From assembly GCA_016929795.1 (NCBI GenBank), contig JAFGIA010000377.1, positions 1 to 17,540 on the forward strand: a stretch of 17,540 bases of DNA, read 5' to 3'. The stretch is from Anaerolineae bacterium. Its GTDB lineage: Bacteria > Chloroflexota > Anaerolineae > JAAYZQ01. Of the stretch, positions 8,531-15,100 are shown piece after piece (within the stretch, counting starts at the first letter, position 1; each line of letters begins with the position of its first letter). A program made the translations under genes and the position numbers. A model generated the notes under the pieces. It saw only the letters and a list, made by a program, of their open reading frames with translations. It was not told the DNA's origin and searched no databases.

Positions 8531-8568
8531 ATGGTCATCGAAAAAGAGTTTATAGAAGGGGTGAAACA

Positions 8569-8754
8569 ATGGCTGGATTTGGTTGGCAAGAGCTACTGAT
8601 CATTGCGGTGATTGTGATTCTCATCTTTGGCGTGGGCAAGGTTGCCGACGTCGGGCCGGCGCTTGGCAAGGCGATCCGGGGCTTTCGTGATGCAGTACGC
8701 GAGGATGATGAGGAAACGACGTCATCCACCGACACGGTGGAAAAGGAGATCTAG
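8569..8754 (+). CDS. tatA: Sec-independent translocase protein TatA/TatE
   Basis: This 61-residue protein has the TatA layout: a short N-terminal membrane helix (WQELLIIAVIVILIFG, about residues 6-21), then the hinge and amphipathic helix (VGKVADVGPALGKAIRGFRDAV), and an acidic tail with DDEE. TatA oligomers form the pore-like part of the twin-arginine pathway that exports folded proteins across the cytoplasmic membrane. The conserved FG at the end of the membrane helix and the GKAIRGF motif are both present, though the usual FGPxKLPxLG is altered to FGVGKVADVG. The ribosome binding site GAAGGGG sits about 7 nt before the ATG. tatC and tatB are not in the window. Confidence 0.92.
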   Translation: MAGFGWQELLIIAVIVILIFGVGKVADVGPALGKAIRGFRDAVREDDEETTSSTDTVEKEI

Positions 8755-8811
8755 TCCCCAGTTCGGTCCCACCGTTTCCCCCACTGGCGACACTGACGCA
8801 TTTCCCCTCGA

Positions 8812-8834
8812 GCCGCGCAGGATAACTGCGCGGC
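8812..8834. terminator. Hairpin between convergent tatA and thiI
   Basis: GCCGCGCAG (8812-8820), loop GATAA, CTGCGCGGC (8826-8834) is a perfect 9-bp GC-rich stem in the 87 bases between two converging genes. It probably ends transcription from both sides, although neither side has a strong T-run. Confidence 0.55.
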
Positions 8835-8841
8835 CTGGCTT

Positions 8842-10002
8842 TCATGGAATGCGATTCATTCGTGCTGCCTCTATCCCTGTCGAGACGAGGCGTTCGACAT
8901 CCAGATTCGACTCTGCGGCCTCCACCTCTGCCACCGATGGGCGGGTGATGACCTGCCGGGGCATAAGGAATTGGCAGCAATCGTCGTGTGCCTCGATCGA
9001 GATCTCGTAGGTGCCAATGAGGCGTGCCCGGTCCATGATCTCGACCTTGTCGAACCCGATCAGAGGGCGAAGGACCGGCAGGTCTGTGACAGTTTCGATG
9101 GCACGCAGGCTCTCGATCGTCTGCGAAGATACCTGGCCCAGGCTTTCGCCTGTGACGAGCGCAAGGCCGCCCTCACGCAGCGTGAGTGCCTGCGCAATGC
9201 GAAACATGAGCCGGCGGTAGAGGAGGACGCGCACAGGAGCGGGCGCATCGACGACGATCTCGCGCTGCAGCTCGCCGATGGGCACTACATAGTAGCGATC
9301 TGATAGCCCATAGGGCTGAAGCGCCTCAACTAGGCGGCGCACCTTGCGCTCCGAATCGATCCACTGGCCGAATGGGCCGCTGTGAAAATGGATGGGCAGC
9401 GTGGTGCAGCCCCGCTTCAAGGCATAGTAGGCCGCTACTGGTGAGTCGATGCCACCCGACAAAAGCAGTCCAACCGTGCCGCTCACACCGACCGGCAGCC
9501 CACCGATACCCTCGATCCGCTCCGAGTAAAAGAGGATCTCGCGTGGTAGGACTTCGACGTGCACGGTCAGTGCAGGGTTGGTCAGGTCGACAGCCCAACC
9601 CGTCTCCTGCTGGACCTGGGCACCGACGATTTCGTTAACCTCAGGTGAGGTGAGGGGGAATGTTTTGTCGGCGCGGCGCGTGTCGATCTTGAACGACGGG
9701 TAGGGGCCTGTGGGAAGCTGCGCGATGACGGCAGAGGCGAGCATCTCCACATCGCGCGGCACCGCGTAGGCGATGGCAAAATAGACGATGCCGGGCACAG
9801 TGCGCAGGCGATCGGCGACATGATCCTGGTCGGCGTCCTTGTGCAATGGCACGAGGAAGCGGCCGTGGCGCCACTTGACGTGGCCGGTATAGAGGCCGGC
9901 GACTCGCTCCGCGACGTTGTCCTGGAGCCGCTGTTCAAAAAAACGCCGGTTCTTACCTTTTAGCGCAATTTCCCCATAGTGAATGACGATGGTACGATCC
10001 AT
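8842..10002 (-). CDS. thiI: tRNA sulfurtransferase ThiI
   Basis: ThiI makes 4-thiouridine at position 8 of tRNA, and in some bacteria also supplies sulfur for the thiazole of thiamine. The protein has an N-terminal ferredoxin-like region (MDRTIVIHYGEIALKGKNR), a THUMP domain for tRNA (about residues 60-165) and a PP-loop ATP pyrophosphatase domain with SGGIDS at 182-187. The conserved AHDDCCQFLMPRQVITRPS segment near the end contains the cysteine that takes part in sulfur transfer. At 386 residues there is no C-terminal rhodanese domain, as in most ThiI proteins outside the Gammaproteobacteria. AGGAGG lies 13 nt before the ATG. It is read opposite to its neighbours and has its own promoter. 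Confidence 0.96.
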   Translation of the reverse strand: MDRTIVIHYGEIALKGKNRRFFEQRLQDNVAERVAGLYTGHVKWRHGRFLVPLHKDADQDHVADRLRTVPGIVYFAIAYAVPRDVEMLASAVIAQLPTGPYPSFKIDTRRADKTFPLTSPEVNEIVGAQVQQETGWAVDLTNPALTVHVEVLPREILFYSERIEGIGGLPVGVSGTVGLLLSGGIDSPVAAYYALKRGCTTLPIHFHSGPFGQWIDSERKVRRLVEALQPYGLSDRYYVVPIGELQREIVVDAPAPVRVLLYRRLMFRIAQALTLREGGLALVTGESLGQVSSQTIESLRAIETVTDLPVLRPLIGFDKVEIMDRARLIGTYEISIEAHDDCCQFLMPRQVITRPSVAEVEAAESNLDVERLVSTGIEAARMNRIP

Positions 10003-10026
10003 CAGTACGATCTATCCTCCTACCTT

Positions 10027-10055
10027 ATTATACTCAGCCGGACAGCAAGGGGCAA
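10027..10055 (-). promoter_or_regulatory. Promoter of thiI
   Basis: On the minus strand TTGCCC (10050-10055) and TATAAT (10027-10032) are separated by 17 bp. The predicted start lies about 20 nt before the thiI ATG. The -35 lies in a small run of GCAAGCA repeats (10051-10070). Confidence 0.7.
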
Positions 10056-10117
10056 GCAGCAAGCAGCAAGTGGCAAAGAAGAAGCTCAAGTCCGAAGCTC
10101 TGTTCCCTTTCTCCTGG

Positions 10118-10146
10118 TTGCATCGTGCGAGCAGGCGTGGTAGAAT
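10118..10146 (+). promoter_or_regulatory. Promoter of the 227-residue hypothetical gene
   Basis: TTGCAT (10118-10123), a 17-bp spacer and TAGAAT (10141-10146) with a TGG extension. It lies inside the longest open frame and so sets the downstream GTG at 10178 as the likely start. Confidence 0.7.
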
Positions 10147-10177
10147 AGAGACAGAGGAGATTGCTAGCAGGTGCAGA

Positions 10178-10861
10178 GTGTATCCTGACGACCGTGTTCT
10201 TGTAGCGGTAATGAATCGCCCGAGGGATTTCGAGATTGCGCGGGACGAGGGTTGGTACCGGCTGCCGGAGCGGCAGATGCTGCGCGACGCATGTTTCGAG
10301 TACGTCGCTTTTTATTTTACGGCCGCGTTTGGAGATCTCAAATGGGCAGTACACTACTATGCGCGCTGCCTGGGCCACGAGCTGGCGAGGCGGCGTGATC
10401 TGCTCCCTGCCGAGCCCGACCACCTACATGCCGACAAGGTATACTACAAGCTCCAGCTAGGGCCGCTGAGCAAACGCGAGCCACCTATCCCGAGCCGGCG
10501 TTGGCGAAGGGTGACGTTCATCCATACCACGTGGGATCGCTTTTCGGCAGCCGAAGAGCTGAACGATCTGTATGCCGAAGGTGACGAGTTTGTGGATCGG
10601 GTGTACCATGCCCTTCGCGACGCCGGCCTGCCGCCTGAACGGTGCTACCCGATACGTGAGGCAGGTGTGACGTACATAGCCGATCTGGCTGTGCTATGTC
10701 GCGACGGGGTAGTGGGCATTGATGTGGGCGATGCCCAGGTAGATCCGACAGCAGGTTTGTTATTTACGGCAGACGCAGTGCTGGCCGATCTGAGGGCTTG
10801 TCTGCAGATTGTTCAGGCGGAAGTGGACCGTCGCGACGGCGTTCGGCCTTACCCAGACTGA
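10178..10861 (+). CDS. Conserved-type hypothetical protein with nuclease-like C-terminus
   Basis: I do not know a named function for this 227-residue protein. The frame is open from 9983, but the promoter at 10118-10146 means translation must begin downstream; GTG 10178 (MYPDDRVLVAVMNRPRDF) is the first good candidate and gives a protein starting at a plausible first strand. The body is rich in aromatic and charged residues (FTAAFGDLKWAVHYYARC, RRWRRVTFIHTTWDRF). The C-terminal part IADLAVLCRDGVVGIDVGD recalls the core strands of Vsr/DUF559-type nucleases, but the complete catalytic set is not evident. The ribosome binding site is weak (AGCAGG). It diverges from thiI and is followed by a palindromic repeat. 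Confidence 0.75.
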   Translation: MYPDDRVLVAVMNRPRDFEIARDEGWYRLPERQMLRDACFEYVAFYFTAAFGDLKWAVHYYARCLGHELARRRDLLPAEPDHLHADKVYYKLQLGPLSKREPPIPSRRWRRVTFIHTTWDRFSAAEELNDLYAEGDEFVDRVYHALRDAGLPPERCYPIREAGVTYIADLAVLCRDGVVGIDVGDAQVDPTAGLLFTADAVLADLRACLQIVQAEVDRRDGVRPYPD

Positions 10862-10910
10862 ATCAGATCGACGAAGCACTCTTCTGTGTGCACATTTCCT
10901 TATTAATCGA

Positions 10911-10994
10911 GGGTATCATCTCAATAACCTGGGGGATGTAGGGCGGATTAGCAATCCGCCCTACATCCCACCCCGGCTTTTTGAGATGATACAA
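10911..10994. repeat. MITE-like nested palindrome
   Basis: Outer arms GTATCATCTCAA (10913-10924) and TTGAGATGATAC (10981-10992) are perfect inverted repeats, and the match extends imperfectly inward. Inside is a perfect 17-bp stem, 10933-10949 with 10953-10969 (GGGATGTAGGGCGGATT and its complement), around an AGC loop. An element of about 84 bp with nested inverted repeats and no coding capacity fits a MITE or REP-type repeat. It may also terminate the upstream gene. Confidence 0.75.
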
Positions 10995-11030
10995 TCTCGG
11001 TTCCACCTCGTGCAAACCCGAGCTGTTCAG

Positions 11031-11059
11031 TTGCGAATGGCAATGGCTTGAGGTAGAAT
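11031..11059 (+). promoter_or_regulatory. Promoter of glmS
   Basis: TTGCGA (11031-11036), a 17-bp spacer and TAGAAT (11054-11059). The predicted start near 11066 leaves a leader of about 43 nt before the ATG, too short to hold a glmS ribozyme. Confidence 0.7.
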
Positions 11060-11108
11060 AGGCCGGCCGACAGGCAGCGAATCAGATATCACTGGAGCGA
11101 CTAGACTC

Positions 11109-12518
11109 ATGTGCGGCATCTTTGGCATCATCACTGACGAAGAACAGACCCTTGGACCCAACCTGATCGAGGCTGGTAAGCGCCTCGCCTACCGCGGCTA
11201 CGACTCTGTCGGCTGTGCCACTGTCTCGGCCGACGGCGAGATCGACCTGCGCAAGGGCGTCGGCCGCATCGAGGATGTGAGCGCCGACCTCGATTTTGCC
11301 ACCATGCGTGGTCATCGAGGTATCACCCAGCTCCGATGGGCCACCTTTGGCGCCCCGTCTTACGAAAACGCCCAGCCCCACTTTGACTCGGACTGCGACA
11401 TGGTTGGTGCTCACAACGGCAACGTTGTCAACAACGTCCAGATGCGCGAGCTCTTTATCGAGGAAGGTCTTACCGTGCGCGGTACCAACGATGGCGAGAC
11501 GTGCGTCCATGCCGTCGAGCGCCATTTTGACCGCAACGGGCGCGACATGCTGTCAGCCATCCGCGCCGCCTACGACGACCTCGAAGGCGATTACGCGTTC
11601 GTCATCACCCACCAGGATGAGCACAAGCTCTACGCCATCAAGAAGGGCAGCGGCCTCGTCGCCGGAACCGGGGACGACTTTACCTGCGTCTCGTCCGACC
11701 TGCCCAGCATCTTGCCCCTCACCCGCCAGGTCCTCTACATCCAGGACGGCGAGATCGTCGTTCTCTCACCCGGGGGGATCGAGCTTTACGGCGTGCACGA
11801 CGGCCGGCGCATCGATCGCGAAACCGAGCACTATGATGGCCCGATCGAAGTCGCCGAGAAGGGCGGCTACCCGCACTTTATGCTCAAAGAGATCCACGAG
11901 CAGCCCGTCGTCGCCGCCGAGCTGCTCCACCTGCTGAACGTTTCGGCTCACGCCGGCCGGTTCATCGACGCCATCCGGGCCACGGGCGATCGGCCCGTCT
12001 ACCTCGTTGGCTGCGGCACCAGCTACCATGCCTGCCTGCTCGGTGCCTATTACTTTGACCAGATCGCCGGCAAGGCCGCTGTCCCCGTGCTCGGCCCGCA
12101 GTTCATCGAGCAGTACGGCCGCAGCATCGCCGCGCGCGACACCGCCATCTTTGTCAGCCAGAGCGGTGAGACCAAAGACGTGCTCAACGCCGTCAACGCC
12201 ATGCGCCAGCGCACCGCCGAAGGGGAGAATGGAGGCCGGGTGTTGGGCGTGCTCAACGTCCTCGGTTCGACATTGATGAACGACAGCGACGTCTACCTGC
12301 CCCTGGCGTGTGGCTTTGAGATCAGCGTCCCGGCGACCAAGACCTTTGTGAACCAGGCTATCCTCTTTCTCTACCTCGCCTACCGTCTCGGCGGCCGCGA
12401 CGTGTCCGAATTGGATGCCCTCCCCGATCTCCTGGACTGCACCATCGGCGCTATAGACGAGGCAGCCAAACAGGTCGCAGCGTACCTGAACGACTGGAAC
12501 GACATGTACTACCTGTAG
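11109..12518 (+). CDS. glmS: Glucosamine-6-phosphate synthase GlmS, interrupted after SIS domain 1
   Basis: GlmS makes glucosamine-6-phosphate from fructose-6-phosphate and glutamine, the first step towards peptidoglycan and other amino sugars. The N-terminal glutaminase is complete: MCGIFG with nucleophile C2, and HRGITQLRWATFG. The linker (YPHFMLKEIHEQP, near 255-268) and SIS domain 1 (VYLVGCGTSYHACLLG near 296; SQSGETKDVL near 349) are present. The frame then ends at 469 codons in LNDWNDMYYL, where a normal GlmS continues with GRG and a second SIS domain of ~130 residues carrying part of the isomerase site. The break coincides with the end of a serine-recombinase element, so this is an interrupted gene, not a natural short form. 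The remnant cannot be a complete synthase. GGAG lies 13 nt before the ATG. Confidence 0.93.
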   Translation: MCGIFGIITDEEQTLGPNLIEAGKRLAYRGYDSVGCATVSADGEIDLRKGVGRIEDVSADLDFATMRGHRGITQLRWATFGAPSYENAQPHFDSDCDMVGAHNGNVVNNVQMRELFIEEGLTVRGTNDGETCVHAVERHFDRNGRDMLSAIRAAYDDLEGDYAFVITHQDEHKLYAIKKGSGLVAGTGDDFTCVSSDLPSILPLTRQVLYIQDGEIVVLSPGGIELYGVHDGRRIDRETEHYDGPIEVAEKGGYPHFMLKEIHEQPVVAAELLHLLNVSAHAGRFIDAIRATGDRPVYLVGCGTSYHACLLGAYYFDQIAGKAAVPVLGPQFIEQYGRSIAARDTAIFVSQSGETKDVLNAVNAMRQRTAEGENGGRVLGVLNVLGSTLMNDSDVYLPLACGFEISVPATKTFVNQAILFLYLAYRLGGRDVSELDALPDLLDCTIGAIDEAAKQVAAYLNDWNDMYYL

Positions 12519-14127
12519 TCTGAGGCACAACCGACAAACACTCTTCGTCCAACATGCACCGCACGTACACGATCTTTTGACCATCCTCGATCGATAGTGT
12601 TGCCTGTACATCCAGCATCTCTATGATGCGCCGCCTCAGCGCAAACTGCTCTTCCGCGACTTCCAGTCCATCTCCCAGATTCCTGGCAAGGTTCCGAACG
12701 ATTTGAATTTGATCGTCTGTGAGGGTATGGATTTCCAGGCTCGACGCCAGGCTATCTCGTTCTTTTTCGAGCGCGTAAATCGTTGCCTCCAGACGGTCCT
12801 TGCGATCTACAAGGTCCTCCTTTCTGAAGTCCCCAGACAGATACAAATCGATCAGCCGTTGTAGTTGAGCACGGTTTCCCGACAGCAGTCCATCCACCAC
12901 GTTCAGTCGTTGTCGCAGTGGCTCGTTCTCCAGTTCACACTCGTCTTGATACGCCTTCAATCCAGCGAGGAGCTCGTCCGGGTCAACGAGGAGCGATCTT
13001 ACCCAAGCCCACACCACGGCGTCCACGTGATCTGCTCGGAACAAGCGCAAATCGCATTCGCGAGCCGTATTGGAGTTGGGCGTGTTTCCAGGGCAGCGGT
13101 AGTAAAGGTATATCTTCCCCTTGCTCGATTTGGAGCATCCGGTCATCTTTAGCCCACAGGTGCCGCACGTCGCGCGTCTACTCAGCAGGTAATCGTACTT
13201 TCTGTTGCAGCGACCATTGTTCCGATTCTCAATAAGCCGGAGTTGAGCTGCTTCCCACATGTCGCGAGAGACAATGGCAGGCACCTCAACAACCAACAAG
13301 TGCTCTTCAGGGTTCTCAACCCATTGCCCATTCTCTCGCGCCATCTTGCCATAGCGCCATACTCCCGCGTACGTTTCGTTACGAAGCATTCGGTTGATCG
13401 GAGACCGAGCCCATTTGCCATATCCTCGCTGCTTGGCAGCGATCGGTTTTCGTGTGCCGCTGTCGCTAAATGTTGGGACGCCCATTTCGTTTAGCTTGTT
13501 TGTGATGCCGTAGATTGACATCGGCCCTTTCTCATCACAGCCGCGCACGTACCAATGAAACACGAGCCGGACGATCTCGGCCTCGGGTTCATAGATCTCG
13601 AGGAATGTTTTGCCATCGACCTCTACCAGCACATACCCGTAGGGCGGTCGTCCGTGCACCATTACACTTCCCTTCTTTACCTTGAGCCGCCGACCGCGGG
13701 TCATTCGTTCCACAATCTTTTCCCGTTCAAACTCTGCGATCGTCGCCCGGATGTGCTTGTTTAGACGCCCTTCCGGCGTGTCGGGATATTCCCCCAATGC
13801 ATACTCGATCTGCACACCAGCCCGCCGGAGCTCCTCTTCCACGATCAGCTGCTTGGCCAGATTGCGGCTAAGGCGATCGATCTCACGTACGACCAGCACG
13901 TCGAACTCGGCGGATTCCGCCATCTTTCGAACGCGATCGAGTTGCGGTAGCTCAAACGATGCGCCACTTGCACCCCGGTCATCTTCTGCCAGCTCTGCAA
14001 CAACACACCATCCCTGTCGCAAAGCATAGTCGCGGCACATGTCAAGTTGTCCCTCGAGGTTACGTCCCTCATTGCCTCTGTCGTCGCCACTTACCCTGGC
14101 GTAAAGAACTGTGCGCTTGATCATCAT
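12451..14127 (-). CDS. Large serine recombinase (integrase)
   Basis: This 558-residue site-specific recombinase probably integrates and excises the element. The resolvase domain (1-150) has catalytic S13 in LYARVSGDD and the arginine motif REIDRLSRN (81-89). The recombinase domain begins near GRPPYGY (159-165). A zinc ribbon with CGTCGLKMTGC and a later C-P-G and C-D-L lies around 318-365, followed by a coiled-coil-like segment (about 400-490). AGGAGGGGAG precedes the two ATGs. The gene ends inside host DNA: about 21 final codons (TGSTCRSSRSGTLRPVWLPRL) are antisense glmS, so the native end in the circular element must differ. Wobble usage and base composition look less GC-rich than the neighbouring glmS, in keeping with transfer. 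Confidence 0.95.
   Translation of the reverse strand: MMIKRTVLYARVSGDDRGNEGRNLEGQLDMCRDYALRQGWCVVAELAEDDRGASGASFELPQLDRVRKMAESAEFDVLVVREIDRLSRNLAKQLIVEEELRRAGVQIEYALGEYPDTPEGRLNKHIRATIAEFEREKIVERMTRGRRLKVKKGSVMVHGRPPYGYVLVEVDGKTFLEIYEPEAEIVRLVFHWYVRGCDEKGPMSIYGITNKLNEMGVPTFSDSGTRKPIAAKQRGYGKWARSPINRMLRNETYAGVWRYGKMARENGQWVENPEEHLLVVEVPAIVSRDMWEAAQLRLIENRNNGRCNRKYDYLLSRRATCGTCGLKMTGCSKSSKGKIYLYYRCPGNTPNSNTARECDLRLFRADHVDAVVWAWVRSLLVDPDELLAGLKAYQDECELENEPLRQRLNVVDGLLSGNRAQLQRLIDLYLSGDFRKEDLVDRKDRLEATIYALEKERDSLASSLEIHTLTDDQIQIVRNLARNLGDGLEVAEEQFALRRRIIEMLDVQATLSIEDGQKIVYVRCMLDEECLSVVPQTTGSTCRSSRSGTLRPVWLPRL
12500..12530. other. Candidate attachment site (attL) at the glmS/element junction
   Basis: Similarity to GlmS stops at MYYL, encoded up to 12515. 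Around the junction, ACTAC (12508-12512), CT (12513-12514) and GTAGT (12515-12519) form an inverted repeat around a central dinucleotide. That is the layout expected where a large serine recombinase cuts with a 2-bp stagger. The exact crossover cannot be fixed without the empty site or the right end. Confidence 0.6.
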
Positions 14128-14145
14128 GTTCTCCCCTCCTGTACC

Positions 14146-14174
14146 TTGTGTGATTTGTCAGTGAATGGTACAAT
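14146..14174 (+). promoter_or_regulatory. Plus-strand promoter of hairpin unit 1
   Basis: TTGTGT (14146-14151), a 17-bp spacer and TACAAT (14169-14174) with a TGG extension, pointing away from the recombinase and straight into the hairpins. The -35 is weak (3 of 6). Confidence 0.55.
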
Positions 14175-14176
14175 CA

Positions 14177-14250
14177 GGGTGGAGTGGTCTCATAGCTTGG
14201 CAGGCGGTGCAGACCACTCCACCCGTGGCCCAGCGTTCCGCTGGGCTACG
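14177..14250 (+). ncRNA. Candidate structured RNA, unit 1
   Basis: Stem 1 is a perfect 14-bp repeat, GGGTGGAGTGGTCT (14177-14190) with 14211-14224, around a 20-nt loop containing TAGCTTGGCAGG. Stem 2 follows at once: GTGGCCCAGCG (14225-14235), loop TTC, CGCTGGGCTAC (14239-14249), 11 bp with one G-U. A divergent promoter ends three bases before. The layout repeats at 14751-14822 with pair-preserving changes. It overlaps the stop codon of the short recombinase on the other strand. It could instead act as a terminator for minus-strand transcription or as a DNA site. Confidence 0.55.
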
Positions 14251-14689
14251 CTTTGTGTTGCCTCATAGGCACGGACCTGGACCTGCGACGGTTACCTACC
14301 TTCTGCAGTTCAGCCACAATGGTCCCCAACGAGATGCTCCCTGGCATCTCTTCAGCTTGCTGAACCGAAGCGATTTGGAGACCGTATTGCCCCAATTCCT
14401 TTTCGAGAACCAGCAGATCAGTAAGATCGCGGCTCAGACGGGACAGGTCGCGCACGACCACCACGTCGAACTGACCGGCTCGCGCCATGGTCAAGATAGA
14501 ATTGAGCTGCGGCCGGTCCAGGGGAATGCCGCTCACTCCCCGCTCATCTTCGCCCAGTTCGGCCACCACCTCCCATCCGTGGCTTTGGGCATGCTGACGG
14601 CACACTTCCAATTGGCGGTCCAGCTCTTGTTTACCGATTCCTTCAGCGCCGACGGCAACCCTTGCATAGAGTACGGCTCGTCTTGTCAT
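14246..14689 (-). CDS. Short serine-recombinase domain protein lacking the catalytic serine
   Basis: The 147 residues align with the N-terminal domain of the large recombinase next to it (VLYARV, HGWEVVAEL, DERGVSGIPLDRPQL, FDVVVVRDLSRLSRDL). The motif that should carry the nucleophile reads LYARVAVGA, so the serine is alanine. The arginine-rich RDLSRLSRD motif is kept. The protein ends in the helix that normally links to the DNA-binding part (IVAELQKVGNRRRSRS), with no recombinase or zinc-ribbon domain. It cannot cut DNA by the known mechanism, but it keeps the surfaces by which these enzymes pair. A regulatory or inhibitory partner of the large recombinase is possible; a decaying duplicate is the alternative. 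GGAGGGAG lies before the ATG. Confidence 0.88.
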   Translation of the reverse strand: MTRRAVLYARVAVGAEGIGKQELDRQLEVCRQHAQSHGWEVVAELGEDERGVSGIPLDRPQLNSILTMARAGQFDVVVVRDLSRLSRDLTDLLVLEKELGQYGLQIASVQQAEEMPGSISLGTIVAELQKVGNRRRSRSVPMRQHKA

Positions 14690-14718
14690 CGTCCTTGTCT
14701 CCCTCCATTTTTCGTTAC

Positions 14719-14747
14719 TTGCCTCGATGGGCAGCCTGTGCTAGAAT
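14719..14747 (+). promoter_or_regulatory. Plus-strand promoter of hairpin unit 2
   Basis: TTGCCT (14719-14724), a 17-bp spacer and TAGAAT (14742-14747) with a TGC extension. It has the same orientation and distance to the hairpin as the promoter of unit 1. Confidence 0.6.
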
Positions 14748-14750
14748 TGT

Positions 14751-14827
14751 GGTGGGCTGGCCCGCCTGCGTCCTAGTGTGGCAAGCCAGCCCATCCGTGG
14801 CCCGGCGCAACCGCCGGGCCGCGACGC
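14751..14827 (+). ncRNA. Candidate structured RNA, unit 2
   Basis: Stem 1: GGTGGGCTGGC (14751-14761) pairs with GCCAGCCCATC (14785-14795), 11 bp with one G-U, around a 23-nt loop containing TAGTGTGGCAAG. Stem 2: GTGGCCCGGCG (14797-14807), loop CAAC, CGCCGGGCCGC (14812-14822), 11 bp. Compared with unit 1, stem 2 changes A-U to G-C, and stem 1 changes A-U to G-C and G-C to C-G, so pairing is kept while sequence varies. It ends just before the stop codon of the 49-residue ORF on the other strand. Confidence 0.55.
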
Positions 14828-14977
14828 TTACTCTGCCTCGCGCACTGCCTGCGGCTGACCGGCACGCTGTACAGCCAGCCATTCAACCTGGACCACTGCC
14901 AGTCCCACCTTCTGCTCCAGGATGGTCAGCAGCAGTTCTCCCAACCTTGTCTCGAAAAGCAACCATCTCAGAATCAT
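14828..14977 (-). CDS. 49-residue hypothetical protein
   Basis: The ORF begins with ATG after a strong GAGGAAGGAG at 8-17 nt and reads MILRWLLFETRLGELLLTILEQ, an amphipathic to hydrophobic helix, then a hydrophilic end. I do not recognise a family. The helix is too broken by charges for a sure membrane segment. It starts in an ATGA overlap with a possible 33-residue ORF upstream and stops right beside hairpin unit 2. Confidence 0.5.
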   Translation of the reverse strand: MILRWLLFETRLGELLLTILEQKVGLAVVQVEWLAVQRAGQPQAVREAE

Positions 14978-15075
14978 CGTTTTCTCCTTCCTCTGGTGAT
15001 ACTTCTACAACTCGTTCCCTCTCTACACACCAAATCGCCGACCTCAAATGCCCGCCGTCCTCCTCTATCGATCAC
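14974..15075 (-). CDS. Possible 33-residue ORF
   Basis: GTG at 15075 follows AGGAAGGGG. The product is basic, with FEVGDLVCREG in the middle and RGRRKR at the end. Its TGA overlaps the ATG of the next small ORF (ATGA), as for coupled genes. It is too short to be sure of; the overlap and ribosome binding site are the only support. Confidence 0.3.
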   Translation of the reverse strand: MIDRGGRRAFEVGDLVCREGTSCRSITRGRRKR

Positions 15076-15100
15076 CCCCTTCCTATCCGGTTCTCCTGCA

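Noticed and set aside
10003..10177. N-terminal extension of the 227-residue hypothetical from 9983
   Set aside because: It would overlap thiI and contain the gene's own promoter; residues such as SSKQQVAKKK come from simple GCAAGCA repeats.
11066..11108. glmS ribozyme in the glmS leader
   Set aside because: The predicted leader is only about 43 nt and shows none of the ribozyme's conserved core.
11766..12611. 281-codon minus-strand frame
   Set aside because: It is antisense to glmS and runs across the junction into the recombinase; no motif or ribosome binding site supports it.
14177..14827. CRISPR array or integron attC sites
   Set aside because: Only two hairpin units with different sequences occur, separated by whole genes; there are no regular spacers, cas genes or tyrosine integrase.
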